DNA of 64,000 nt from Mesorhizobium sp. M2D.F.Ca.ET.226.01.1.1 (GTDB lineage Bacteria; Pseudomonadota; Alphaproteobacteria; Rhizobiales; Rhizobiaceae), in NCBI RefSeq assembly GCF_004022705.2, contig NZ_RZOY02000014.1:124001-188000 (forward strand), read 5' to 3'. The position numbers and the translations under genes were made by a program. The notes under the pieces are model-generated. The model had not been told where the DNA came from. It ran no database searches and was given only the letters and a program-made list of their open reading frames with translations. Positions within the stretch are counted from its first letter, which is position 1; every line of letters begins with the position of its first letter. Positions 24,390 through 33,207 of the stretch are shown piece after piece.

Positions 24390-25838
24390 ATGACGACACT
24401 TGAAGCCGGCGAAGTGAACCGGCTGAGGAAGAACAGCCTTGGAGTCGGTGCCATCACCTTCATGGTGATTTCGGCGGCCGCACCGCTCACGGCCGTTGCC
24501 GGCGGCACGCCGCTCGGCATGCTGATGGGCAACGGCGCCGGCTTTGCCGGCACCTATCTGATCGTGACGCTGCTGCTGCTCCTGTTCGCGGTTGGTTATG
24601 TCGCCATGTCGCGCCACATCGGCAATGCCGGCGCCTTCTACGCCTATGCGGCGCGCGGCCTCGGCGGCCTCGCCGGCGGCGCCGTCGCGCTGATCGCGAT
24701 CCTCTCCTACAATGCCATGCAGATCGGCGTCATGGGCCTGCTGGGCGCGGCCACCGCCGGCCTGTTCGCCGGCTGGGGCATCAACCTGCCCTGGTGGGCG
24801 TGGAGCTTCATCGCCATCGCCATCGTCGCCGTGCTCGGCTACCGCCAGGTCGACCTGTCGGCCAAGATCCTGACGGTGCTGGTGCTTGCCGAATACGTCG
24901 TCGTGCTGATCCTCGACCTCACCATCCTCAAGACCGGCGGCGACAGCGGTCTGTCCGTCGCGCCCTTCAGCTGGAGCCAGATCACCAGCGGCGCGCCGGC
25001 CATCGCCATCCTGTTCTGCTTCGCCGCCTTCATCGGTTTCGAGGCGACGACGATCTATGCCGAGGAGGCGCGCGACCCGAAGGTCACCATTCCGCGCGCC
25101 ACCTATTTCTCCGTCATCCTGATCGGCCTGTTCTACATGATCACCGCCTGGCTGATGGCGGTCGGCGCCGGCGTCGACAAGCTGTTGCCGTCGCTGCAGG
25201 CTCTGCAGGACCCGACCACCTTCCTGTTCGGTCTCTCCGACCGCTACGCCGGAACGCTGCTCACCCATGCCATGAGCATCCTGTTCGTCTCCAGCCTGTT
25301 CGCCGGCGTGCTGGCCTTCCACAACGCGGTCGCCCGCTACATCTACGTCGCCGGCCGCGAGAAGCTTTTGCCGCAGTCGATCGGCGTGACGCATTCGGCG
25401 CATCAGAGCCCGCATGTCGCCTCGGTGATCCAGACCGTGCTCGCGGCTATCGTCGTCGGGCTGTTCGCGGTGCTCGGCCTCGACCCGGTGCTGGCGTTGT
25501 TTTCATGGCTCACCAATGTCGCAACGCTCGGCGTCATCGTCATGATGGCGGTGGCCTCGCTCGCGGTCGTGATGTACTTCCGCGCCAATCCATCCAATCA
25601 GGAAAACGGGCTGAAGACGACGATCCTGCCGGCGCTGACCTTCATCGCCTTCGCCATCATCATCTACCTCATCGTCATCAATTTCGGCAGCCTGTCGGGA
25701 GCGGGCGGCTTCCTCGGTGTGTTCCTGCCGGCGCTGGTGCTGATCGCGGCCGTCATAGGGCTGTTGTTGGCGGGAGCTCTGAGGGGTCGTGACCCCGCCG
25801 CCTTCGAGCGGCTCGGCCAGCCGCTGAGCGATGGATGA
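24390..25838 (+). CDS. APC-superfamily amino acid/amine permease
   Basis: This 482-residue inner-membrane protein has about twelve helices and the APC signature in helix 1 (LGVGAITFMVISAAAPLTAV), followed by GNAGAFYAYAARGLGGLAGG and FAAFIGFEATTIYAEEARDP in helix 6. The ATG at 24390 follows GGAGGGACA. It is divergent from the IclR regulator and followed by an aldehyde dehydrogenase. Import of an amine or amino acid that is then oxidised or transaminated by the neighbouring enzymes is the likely role; the substrate is not resolved. Confidence 0.9.
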   Translation: MTTLEAGEVNRLRKNSLGVGAITFMVISAAAPLTAVAGGTPLGMLMGNGAGFAGTYLIVTLLLLLFAVGYVAMSRHIGNAGAFYAYAARGLGGLAGGAVALIAILSYNAMQIGVMGLLGAATAGLFAGWGINLPWWAWSFIAIAIVAVLGYRQVDLSAKILTVLVLAEYVVVLILDLTILKTGGDSGLSVAPFSWSQITSGAPAIAILFCFAAFIGFEATTIYAEEARDPKVTIPRATYFSVILIGLFYMITAWLMAVGAGVDKLLPSLQALQDPTTFLFGLSDRYAGTLLTHAMSILFVSSLFAGVLAFHNAVARYIYVAGREKLLPQSIGVTHSAHQSPHVASVIQTVLAAIVVGLFAVLGLDPVLALFSWLTNVATLGVIVMMAVASLAVVMYFRANPSNQENGLKTTILPALTFIAFAIIIYLIVINFGSLSGAGGFLGVFLPALVLIAAVIGLLLAGALRGRDPAAFERLGQPLSDG

Positions 25839-25908
25839 CAGGTGGTTGATGAAACAAGGGGGCGGCGTCCGCGCCGCCTCACTAGTGGAGTTTGGAGCAA
25901 AACTGATA

Positions 25909-27399
25909 ATGATCAACCAGGACACCATCGACGCATTGCGCAAGGCAGAGGTCGGCGCGCGGCGTCTGTTCATCGATGGCGCCCATGCGGATGCCGAGAG
26001 CGGCGCCAGCCTAGAGGTGATCTCGCCGATCGACGGCCGTGCTTTCGCCAGCATCGCCGACGGCAGCGCCGCCGATGTCGACCGCGCCGTCGCTTCGGCG
26101 CGTAAGGCATTCGCGAAGGGTTCCTGGTCGCGCGCCGCACCCGCCTTCCGGAAGAAGGTGCTGACGAAATTCGCCGACCTGGTCGAAAAGCACGCGCTGG
26201 AGCTGGCCGTGCTCGGGGTGCGCGACAACGGCACCGAGATCGGCATGGCCTACAAGGCCGAGCCGCTCTCTGCCGCCGGCACCATCCGCTACTATGCCGA
26301 GGCGATCGACAAGGTCTATGGCGAGATCGCGCCGACAGCCGACAACGTGCTCGGCCTCATCCACAAGGAGCCGCTCGGCGTCGTCGGCATCATCGTGCCG
26401 TGGAATTTCCCGCTGATGATCGGAGCCTGGAAGATCGCGCCGGCCTTGGCTGCCGGCAATTCCATCGTCGTCAAGCCGCCGGAGATCGCCTCGCTCACCC
26501 TGCTGCGGCTGGCGGAGCTCGCCGCCGAGGCCGGACTGCCGGAAGGCGTCTTCAACGTCGTCACCGGGCGCGGCTCGGTCGCCGGCGAGGCGCTCGGCCT
26601 GCACATGGATGTCGACGCCATCGCCTTCACCGGCTCCGGTCCGGTCGGCCGGCGCCTGCTCGAATATGCCGCCCGCTCGAACCTCAAGCGCGTCTTCCTC
26701 GAGCTTGGGGGCAAATCGCCCAACATCGTCTTTGCCGATGCGCCGGATTTGCGGCAGGCGGCCGTGGTGTCGGCCAACGGCATCTTCCGCAATTCCGGCC
26801 AGGTCTGCGTCGCCGGCTCGCGCCTGCTGGTCCAGGCCTCGGTCTATGACCGCTTCATGGACGAGCTGCTCAAGGCAACCACGAAATTGAAGGTCGGCGA
26901 CCCGCTCGATCTCGGCTCAGATGTCGGCGCGGTGTCGAGCGCCGAGCAACTGACCAAGAATCTCGGCTTTGTCGCCAAGGCTTCGGAGGAGGGCGCCCGT
27001 CTCGTCACCGGCGGCGAGCGCATCCTCACCGAGACCGGCGGCAGCTACATGGCGCCGACGATCTTCGAGAACGTGACCGAGACAATGCAGCTCGCCCGCG
27101 AGGAAGTATTCGGCCCGGTGCTTGGCGTCATGCGTTTCGATACCGAGGAGGAAGCGGTACGCCTCGCCAATGCCACCGTCTATGGTCTTGCGTCGGCGGT
27201 GTGGACCTCGAACCTGTCGACCGCGCATCGCATGGTGCGCGCCATCAATGCCGGCGTCGTCCATGTCAACACCTATGGCGGCGCCGACATCACCGTGCCG
27301 CTCGGCGGCTTCAAGCAGTCCGGCTTCGGGCGCGACAAGTCGCTTCACGCCATCGAGAAGTACACCGACCTCAAGACGGCGTGGATCAGTCTCGGCTGA
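25909..27399 (+). CDS. NAD-dependent aldehyde dehydrogenase (PuuC/betaine-aldehyde type)
   Basis: This 496-residue ALDH has Asn166 (VPWNFPLM), Lys189 (VVKPPE), Glu265 (FLELGGKSPNIVF) and nucleophile Cys300 (NSGQVCVAGSRLL), so it should be active. I take the start at 25909 (MINQDTIDAL). The GGAGC at 25894 is a loose ribosome site, and the frame is open upstream. Among ALDHs it looks closest to amino-aldehyde dehydrogenases. Position after the permease suggests it oxidises an aldehyde derived from the imported amine. It converges on the GMC oxidoreductase gene, with only 4 bp between stops. Confidence 0.9.
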   Translation: MINQDTIDALRKAEVGARRLFIDGAHADAESGASLEVISPIDGRAFASIADGSAADVDRAVASARKAFAKGSWSRAAPAFRKKVLTKFADLVEKHALELAVLGVRDNGTEIGMAYKAEPLSAAGTIRYYAEAIDKVYGEIAPTADNVLGLIHKEPLGVVGIIVPWNFPLMIGAWKIAPALAAGNSIVVKPPEIASLTLLRLAELAAEAGLPEGVFNVVTGRGSVAGEALGLHMDVDAIAFTGSGPVGRRLLEYAARSNLKRVFLELGGKSPNIVFADAPDLRQAAVVSANGIFRNSGQVCVAGSRLLVQASVYDRFMDELLKATTKLKVGDPLDLGSDVGAVSSAEQLTKNLGFVAKASEEGARLVTGGERILTETGGSYMAPTIFENVTETMQLAREEVFGPVLGVMRFDTEEEAVRLANATVYGLASAVWTSNLSTAHRMVRAINAGVVHVNTYGGADITVPLGGFKQSGFGRDKSLHAIEKYTDLKTAWISLG

Positions 27400-27403
27400 C
27401 GCG

Positions 27404-28993
27404 TCAGGGAGTGCCAAGGACGAAATCGGCGCAGCGGTCGCCGATCATGATCGCCGGCGCGTTGGTGTTGCCGCTGGTGAGGCGCGGCATGATCGAGGCG
27501 TCGGCGATACGCAGGCGCGGCACACCGCGCACGCGAAGCTGCGGATCGACCACCGCATCGTCGTCCGTTCCCATTCGGCAGGTGCCGCAGGGGTGATAGA
27601 CGGTCTTGGCGTGCCGGACGATGTGATCGACTATTTGCTCGTCGCCGAGGTCGTTGGCCTTGCCGGGCGCAAGCTCCTCGGCGACGACCTCGCGCAGCGC
27701 CGGCTGGCGCAGGATGGCGCGGGCGACCTTCATGCCGGCAAGCAGCAGGGCAAGGTCGTCGGCATGCGACAGGAAGCCGGTGGTGAAGCGGATCGGATCG
27801 CTTGGCTTTTGCGAGCGCAGCCGCACCGAGCCACGCGACTTCGGCCGCAGCACGCACGGGTTCAGTTCCATGCCGTGGCGTTCGACCGAGCCGTGCTCGG
27901 CGTTTTCGATCATCACCGGCAGCACATGGAATTGAATATCGGGCCGGCCATCGCCGTCGGTGTCGAAGAAGCCGCCGCTCTCGACCACGTTGGAGGCGAG
28001 CAGGCCGCGCCGGAACAGGAGATATTCGATGCCGTGGCGCAGCGCCTTGAAGCCGCGATCCTCGCCGAGGAGCGAGATCGGCTTGCGGGTCAGCGCGTAA
28101 AGCGGGGCGGCGACATGATCCTGCAGATCCCGGCCAACCGCCGGCATGTCGCGGATGACGGGAATTCCCACCTCCACCAGATGCGCGGCAGGACCGAGCC
28201 CGGACAGCATCATCAGCTTCGGCGTGGCGAGCGCGCCGGCCGCGAGGATCACTTCCGCCTTCGCCGAGGCGGTATGGCTCTGTCCGTCCAGCGTCGTGTA
28301 GGTCAGGCCGGTCGCGGCGCCATTCTCCAGCGTCAGCGCCGTCACCAGCGCATCGGTGACCACCTTGAGGTTGGCATTGCCGGCGAGCGGCCGCAGGAAC
28401 ACTTTGGCCGCCGACTGACGCTCACCGTTTGCAGTCGTGGTCTGATAGAAGCCGACGCCTTCCTGCCGCTCGCCGTTGAAGTCGTCATTGAAGCGGTAGC
28501 CGGCCTGCTGCGCCGCGCGCACATAGGCGAGCGACAGCGGATGCCGGTAGCGCGGATCGGAGACCGGCAGCGGGCCATCGATGCCGTGCCGCTCGCCGGC
28601 GAGGCGCTCGTTGCGTTCCAGCCGTTTGTAGACCGGCAGCACATCGTCCCAGCCCCAGCCCGGGCAGCCGAGATCACGCCAGCCGTCATAATCTTCCGGC
28701 TGGCCCCTTATGTAGAGCATGGCGTTGATCGAAGAGCCGCCACCCAGCGTCCGGCCCTGCGGGATCCGCAGTGAGCGGCCGCCGACGCTCGGCTCCGGTT
28801 CCGACTGGTAGATCCAGCTGCGCGCCGTGCCGATCACTTTGGCAAAGGTGGCCGGCATGTCGATGAATCGCGTGTTGTCGGCGGGGCCAGCCTCGACGAC
28901 GAGCACACGCTTGCCGGCCTGGACCAGTCGGCTCGCTAGCGTGCAGCCTGCTGAGCCCGCGCCGGCGACGATGTAATCGTACGTGTCCGTCAT
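27404..28993 (-). CDS. GMC-family FAD-dependent oxidoreductase (choline dehydrogenase-like)
   Basis: This 529-residue flavoprotein has the N-terminal FAD-binding Rossmann motif (DYIVAGAGSAGCTLASRLVQ), PQGRTLGGGSSINAMLYIRG (GMC signature 1), ILAAGALATPKLMMLSGLGP (signature 2) and a C-terminal HPCGTCRMG plus SGNTNAPAIMIGDRCADFVL. It oxidises an alcohol to an aldehyde. Its ATG at 28993 lies four bases after the stop of the ALDH gene upstream. The pair should therefore convert an alcohol to a carboxylic acid in two steps. Choline is possible, but the residues do not settle it. Confidence 0.9.
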   Translation of the reverse strand: MTDTYDYIVAGAGSAGCTLASRLVQAGKRVLVVEAGPADNTRFIDMPATFAKVIGTARSWIYQSEPEPSVGGRSLRIPQGRTLGGGSSINAMLYIRGQPEDYDGWRDLGCPGWGWDDVLPVYKRLERNERLAGERHGIDGPLPVSDPRYRHPLSLAYVRAAQQAGYRFNDDFNGERQEGVGFYQTTTANGERQSAAKVFLRPLAGNANLKVVTDALVTALTLENGAATGLTYTTLDGQSHTASAKAEVILAAGALATPKLMMLSGLGPAAHLVEVGIPVIRDMPAVGRDLQDHVAAPLYALTRKPISLLGEDRGFKALRHGIEYLLFRRGLLASNVVESGGFFDTDGDGRPDIQFHVLPVMIENAEHGSVERHGMELNPCVLRPKSRGSVRLRSQKPSDPIRFTTGFLSHADDLALLLAGMKVARAILRQPALREVVAEELAPGKANDLGDEQIVDHIVRHAKTVYHPCGTCRMGTDDDAVVDPQLRVRGVPRLRIADASIMPRLTSGNTNAPAIMIGDRCADFVLGTP

Positions 28994-28997
28994 CGGA

Positions 28998-30500
28998 TTA
29001 GGCGTAGCGCATGATGGCGGTCTTGGTTTCGAGGTAGCCCTCGATCGCCGCGCGGCCATGCTCGCGGCCGATGCCGGATTGCTTGAAGCCGCCGAAGGGC
29101 GCTGCCGGATCCAGCGTGTTGTGCGAGTTCACCCACACCGTACCGGCCTTGAGGCCATGGATCGCCGTCATTGCCTTGCCCATGTCGCGGGTCCAGATCG
29201 AGGCCGACAAGCCGTAGCGCGTGTCGTTGGCGATGCGGATCGCCTCGTCGAGATCGGCGACAGGCATCGCCGCCACGACCGGGCCGAATACCTCCTCGCG
29301 CACGATCTCCATCTCCGGCTTGACATGGTGCAAGATGGTCGGCGCCACATAGTAACCTTTCGTCGGCACCGGCCGCGCGCCGCTGACGCGTTCGACGCCG
29401 GCAGCCAGGCTGCGCTCGACGAAACCTTGCACGCTGCTGCGGTGCTTGGCCGAAACCAACGGATTGATCTGCGCCTCAGCGTCGCGGCCGGCGCCCATGG
29501 TCATGCCGTCGGCGATTTCGGCGAGCCGCGCCAGCGTGCGGTCGTAGATCGGCTTCTCGATCAAGAGCCGCGCCGCCGAGGTGCAGACCTGGCCCTGGTT
29601 GAAGAACATGCCGAGCCCGGCGAGCAGCGGCTCGACGCCGTCCTCCATGTCGGAAAGCAGGATCATCGGCGATTTGGAGCCGAGCTCCAGCGTGAAGCGC
29701 GCCACCCGGTCGACCGCGGCGTGGCCGATCCGTTTTCCCACTTCGGTCGAGCCGGTGAAGGTCAGTTTGTCGATGCCGGGATGGCGGATCAGCGCCTCGC
29801 CGGTGACGGACCCGCTACCGGTGACGATGTTGACGACGCCGGGCGGGAAGCCGACAGCCTCGATCAGCTCGGCGAGCCTGAGCAGACCGAGTGGCGTCTC
29901 CTGTGGCGGCTTCAGCACGACCGTGCAGCCGCAGGCGAGCGCCGGCGCGATCTTCCACATGCCGATCAGCAGCGGGAAATTCCACGGCACGATGGCGCCG
30001 ACGACACCGACCGGTTCCATCACCGTCATCGCGTGATGCTTGGCGCCGGGCGGCACCGGAATGGAGACCTGGAAGGTCGAGCCTTCGATCTTGGTCGCCC
30101 AGCCAGCATAATAGCGCAGCCAGTCGACCGCACCGCCGGCGCTGAGCATGCGGGCGACGTCGAGCGACTTGCCGTTCTCGATGCTCTCGATCTCGGCCAG
30201 AAGGTCGGCATCGGCCTCGATCGCGTCGGCGAGCTTCAGCATCAGGTTCTGGCGGTCGACCGGCCGCATCGACGCCCATGGCCCTTCGAGCGCGGCGCGT
30301 GCCGCGCGCACGGCCTGGTCGACGAGTTCGAGGCCGCTCTCCGGCACAAGTGCGACGATCTCGCCGGAAGCGGAATCGTCGACGGCAAGACCATCGCCCG
30401 CAAGGCCGTCGACAAACCGGCCGCCGATGAAGGGCCGATGTCGGCGAGACAGGAATGCGGCGGCGGCCGCACTGATCGGCGGCACGGTTCTCTCGTTCAC
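28998..30500 (-). CDS. Aldehyde dehydrogenase, GTG start
   Basis: This 500-residue NAD(P)-dependent ALDH has Asn174 (VPWNFPLL), Lys197 (LKPPQE), Glu272 (TLELGSKSPMIL) and Cys306 (NQGQVCTSAARLL). The GTG at 30500 lies 5 nt after GGAGG, which decides the start; an overlapping ATG in another frame is irrelevant. The phenylacetaldehyde/betaine-aldehyde group is closest by eye. It is the first gene of the two-gene operon with the GMC oxidoreductase and probably takes its aldehyde product. It is divergent from the membrane protein at 30654. Confidence 0.9.
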   Translation of the reverse strand: MNERTVPPISAAAAAFLSRRHRPFIGGRFVDGLAGDGLAVDDSASGEIVALVPESGLELVDQAVRAARAALEGPWASMRPVDRQNLMLKLADAIEADADLLAEIESIENGKSLDVARMLSAGGAVDWLRYYAGWATKIEGSTFQVSIPVPPGAKHHAMTVMEPVGVVGAIVPWNFPLLIGMWKIAPALACGCTVVLKPPQETPLGLLRLAELIEAVGFPPGVVNIVTGSGSVTGEALIRHPGIDKLTFTGSTEVGKRIGHAAVDRVARFTLELGSKSPMILLSDMEDGVEPLLAGLGMFFNQGQVCTSAARLLIEKPIYDRTLARLAEIADGMTMGAGRDAEAQINPLVSAKHRSSVQGFVERSLAAGVERVSGARPVPTKGYYVAPTILHHVKPEMEIVREEVFGPVVAAMPVADLDEAIRIANDTRYGLSASIWTRDMGKAMTAIHGLKAGTVWVNSHNTLDPAAPFGGFKQSGIGREHGRAAIEGYLETKTAIMRYA

Positions 30501-30581
30501 GCCATCCTCCTCGAAAAGTCGATGAACATCTTCGACAGCGTTATGGACCGCACCGACGCCCTTCAAGCCGGCGCGGCCGCG

Positions 30582-30625
30582 AGTGCGCTTTCAGTCAAAA
30601 CAAAGTTCCCGCTCGGACAAGACGG
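30582..30625 (+). repeat. 44-bp direct repeat, left copy
   Basis: AGTGCGC, two variable bases, then 35 bases beginning TCAGTCAAAACAAAG and ending GGACAAGACGG recur at 32289-32332 in the same orientation. Only the two variable bases differ. Between the copies lie the membrane-protein gene and the yceI gene. Confidence 0.9.
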
Positions 30626-30653
30626 CTCGCTCAAGGCCAATCAAGATCGCGGA

Positions 30654-31598
30654 ATGGGATCGGCCACGACGGCACGTCTCAACGGTCTTGGAGGATGGTG
30701 GCGATTGAGCGCGGTTCTCGGCAATCCGATGGTCACCACGGCCGCACTGCCGCTGCTGCTCGGCATAGTGCTTGCCCTGTTCGCGCGCTTTGCCCTGCCG
30801 GCGACGTCGCCGGTGCTGACGCTGGTCTGGGCAGCGCTGCTGCTGTTCTTCTACTGGGATACGCTCGGACCTCCGGTCATGCCGCCGGTCGCCGCCAGTC
30901 AGAAGCTGATCTATCTCGCCTTCGCCGGCATCGTCATGGGCCTGCTGCCGGAGCGGCTGTTCGGACGCGGGACAAGCTCCCTTGCCGTTATCGCCCTTGC
31001 AGCAGCCTTCCTGTGGCTCGGTTGGCGGCGGCTGGCTAGCGGCTCGCTCGACCTGCAGATGATCGCGGCACTTGCCGTCGGGCTGCTGGCGCTGATCGGC
31101 GCCGCGATGCTCACCGCGCAGCAAGCCTCGCTATCGCCGTCAGTGGAAGAGCCGTTCCTCGCACCGGCGGCGGTGCTCGCTTTGTCGCTTGCCAGCGCCA
31201 TCGTCTCGGTGCTCGGCGCCTCGATCGTCACCGGGCAATTGCTCGGCTCTCTCGCCGCGCTGATCGGCGGCTGGTGCCTGGTGCAGTATGTCGTGACGCT
31301 GCGCGGCGGCGCGGCCGATTCATGGCGCAAGGGCGTCGAGTTCCTGCTGCTCTACGCCGGCGCCACGGTGCTGATCCAGGTGGCGCTGCTCGCGCCCAAT
31401 GCCAATCCCGCCGCTCTCGTCCTGTCATCCTTGCCGCCGATCGTTGCCGTGCTTGTGCGCGGCCGGCTGCTAGGCCTGCTTCCCGGCGCGCGGCCTCTGC
31501 GGCCGCTGGTTGCCGGCATCCTGATCGCCGCTCCGGCGATTCTGGCCATCGTGACGGCGATCGTTTGGGCGCCGCATGGGGCCGCCCTCGGCTTTTGA
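30654..31598 (+). CDS. Polytopic membrane protein, unknown function
   Basis: This 314-residue protein has about nine hydrophobic helices (for example TTAALPLLLGIVLALFARFA, LTLVWAALLLFFYWD and AVIALAAAFLWLGW) and no recognised domain. Codon use is like its neighbours. The start is uncertain: ATG 30654 (MGSATTAR) has a poor ribosome site, ATG 30729 (MVTTAALPLLL) would begin at the first helix, and the frame is open upstream through the 44-bp repeat. It is followed after 36 bp by yceI and could be co-transcribed with it. Confidence 0.7.
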   Translation: MGSATTARLNGLGGWWRLSAVLGNPMVTTAALPLLLGIVLALFARFALPATSPVLTLVWAALLLFFYWDTLGPPVMPPVAASQKLIYLAFAGIVMGLLPERLFGRGTSSLAVIALAAAFLWLGWRRLASGSLDLQMIAALAVGLLALIGAAMLTAQQASLSPSVEEPFLAPAAVLALSLASAIVSVLGASIVTGQLLGSLAALIGGWCLVQYVVTLRGGAADSWRKGVEFLLLYAGATVLIQVALLAPNANPAALVLSSLPPIVAVLVRGRLLGLLPGARPLRPLVAGILIAAPAILAIVTAIVWAPHGAALGF

Positions 31599-31634
31599 GC
31601 CGGGTCCAAGACAACCAACGACAGGGAGAATCAT

Positions 31635-32222
31635 GTGAGGACGAGAAAACTGATCGCAGCGCTCGCTTTCGCCGGCGCGTCCATGCTGGCCGCGGCGGCG
31701 CATGCCGACAATTACGAGATCGACGGCCAGCACGCCTGGGTCACCTTCACCATCAAGCATGGCATCTACGGCATCGCCCATGGCCAGTTCGACGCTGTCA
31801 AGGGCGCGATCGTCATCGACAAGGCGGATGTCAGCAAAAGCAGCGTCAAGGCGGAGCTCGATGTCGGTTCGATCCATACCGCTTTCGACCAGCGCGACAG
31901 CGACCTGAAAGGTCCTGATTTCTTCAACGCCGCCGAATTCCCGACGATCAGCTTCGAAAGCACCAAGGTCGAGAAGGTCGACGACAAGACCGGCAAGGTC
32001 ACCGGCAATCTCACCATCAGCGGCGTCAGCAAGGAGATCACGCTCGACGTCAAGCTGCTCAACGAGGCGCAGGCGCCGTGGGACGCGACGCTGACCAAGG
32101 CGGCCTTCAGCGCCACCGGCAAGGTCAGCACCGCCGATTTCCCGATGGGCAAGGCCGCCGACGGGTTCGGCCTCGGGCCTGAGGTCGAGATCGCCATCGA
32201 CCTCGAGGCCGTCAAGAAATAG
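31635..32222 (+). CDS. yceI: YceI-family periplasmic protein, GTG start
   Basis: This 195-residue protein has a signal peptide (MRTRKLIAALAFAGASMLAA, cleaved near AHA-DNYEID) and a YceI lipocalin-like beta-barrel: NYEIDGQHAWVTFTIKHGIY, GSIHTAFDQRDSDLKGPDFF and ISGVSKEITLDVKLL. Family members bind isoprenoids or other long hydrophobic molecules in the periplasm. The start is GTG at 31635 after AGGGAGAA; an ATG overlaps it by one base but is followed directly by TGA. The upstream membrane protein may be a partner. Confidence 0.9.
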   Translation: MRTRKLIAALAFAGASMLAAAAHADNYEIDGQHAWVTFTIKHGIYGIAHGQFDAVKGAIVIDKADVSKSSVKAELDVGSIHTAFDQRDSDLKGPDFFNAAEFPTISFESTKVEKVDDKTGKVTGNLTISGVSKEITLDVKLLNEAQAPWDATLTKAAFSATGKVSTADFPMGKAADGFGLGPEVEIAIDLEAVKK

Positions 32223-32288
32223 GCCGCCGCAAGGTGATCGCGTGCCGCGCGGCAAAGGCCGCGCGGCGCATCGCAAAAGAGGCGGCGC

Positions 32289-32332
32289 AGTGCGCGCTCA
32301 GTCAAAACAAAGTTCCCGCTCGGACAAGACGG
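32289..32332 (+). repeat. 44-bp direct repeat, right copy
   Basis: This is the second copy of the element at 30582-30625, same orientation, in the ~180-bp gap between yceI and the SDR gene. The 35-base core is identical. Confidence 0.9.
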
Positions 32333-32405
32333 AAGGCGGCTCCCGTCGCACACTCCAAGTCAACGATCGGCAGCATCTGGGCCACGTGCCCTTGAGGACC
32401 GCAGC

Positions 32406-33194
32406 ATGAGATTTTCCGGCAAGACGGCCTTCATCACCGGCGGAGGCACCGGGATCGGCGCCGCTGTCGCCCGGCGCATGGCCGCCGACGGCGCCAGGGT
32501 CGTGCTGATGGGCCGGCGGCGCGAGCCGCTCGAGGCCGTGACCAAGGACATCGGCGGGCTGGTGGTGCAGGGCGATGCCGCCGATGCCAGGGCGGTGCGC
32601 GCCGCCCTTGCCGAGGTGCACAACAAGATCGGCCCGGTCGATATCCTTGTCGCCAATGCCGGCGGCCACGGTGTCGGCCCGACGGTGACGATGAGCGACG
32701 AGACCTGGGCGCTGGCAACGCGCACCAATCTCGACACCGCTTTCGTCTGCGCCCGCGAATGCCTGCCCGATCTCATTGCCCGCAAGGGCAACATCGTCGT
32801 CGTCGCTTCGATCGCCGGCCTGTTCGCCGGGCCGGCGGCGGCGGGCTATGTCACCATGAAGCATGCCTGCGTCGGCTTCGGCAAATCGCTGGCGCGCGAC
32901 TATGGCCGCCAGGGCGTGCGCACCAACATCATCTGCCCGGGATGGGTGGCAACCGCCATGGCCGACGAGCAGATGCAGGTCGTCGTCAACAAGCATGGGC
33001 TAGGCTCGATCGAGGAAGCCTACAGGCTTGTCACCAAGGACGTGCCGCTCGGCCGGCCGGCGACGCCGGAGGAAGTGTCCAACGTCATCTGCTTCGTCGC
33101 TTCGGAAGAGGCGGCGATGATGAACGGTTCGATCCTGACGGTCGATGGCGGCGCCACCGTGGTCGACCTGCCGACGCTCGCTTTTGTCGATTGA
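32406..33194 (+). CDS. Short-chain dehydrogenase/reductase
   Basis: This 262-residue classical SDR has the coenzyme motif TGGGTGIG (residues 11-18), NAGG at about 86-89, and a catalytic Ser and Tyr-x-x-x-Lys in SIAGLFAGPAAAGYVTMKHA. The C-terminal NGSILTVDGGAT is typical. An RRR-type cluster after beta2 (MGRRREPLE) suggests NADP or NAD use but does not decide it. It is the first gene of a run (SDR, MoaF-like, SnoaL-like, HAAT importer) with short gaps, so it likely acts on the compound that the importer brings in. Confidence 0.88.
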   Translation: MRFSGKTAFITGGGTGIGAAVARRMAADGARVVLMGRRREPLEAVTKDIGGLVVQGDAADARAVRAALAEVHNKIGPVDILVANAGGHGVGPTVTMSDETWALATRTNLDTAFVCARECLPDLIARKGNIVVVASIAGLFAGPAAAGYVTMKHACVGFGKSLARDYGRQGVRTNIICPGWVATAMADEQMQVVVNKHGLGSIEEAYRLVTKDVPLGRPATPEEVSNVICFVASEEAAMMNGSILTVDGGATVVDLPTLAFVD

Positions 33195-33207
33195 TTTGGA
33201 GATGGCG

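Noticed and set aside
30654..31598. Extending the membrane-protein gene upstream to the ATG at 30522
   Set aside because: That extension would translate the 44-bp repeat, which recurs in non-coding DNA at 32289, and adds no recognisable sequence.
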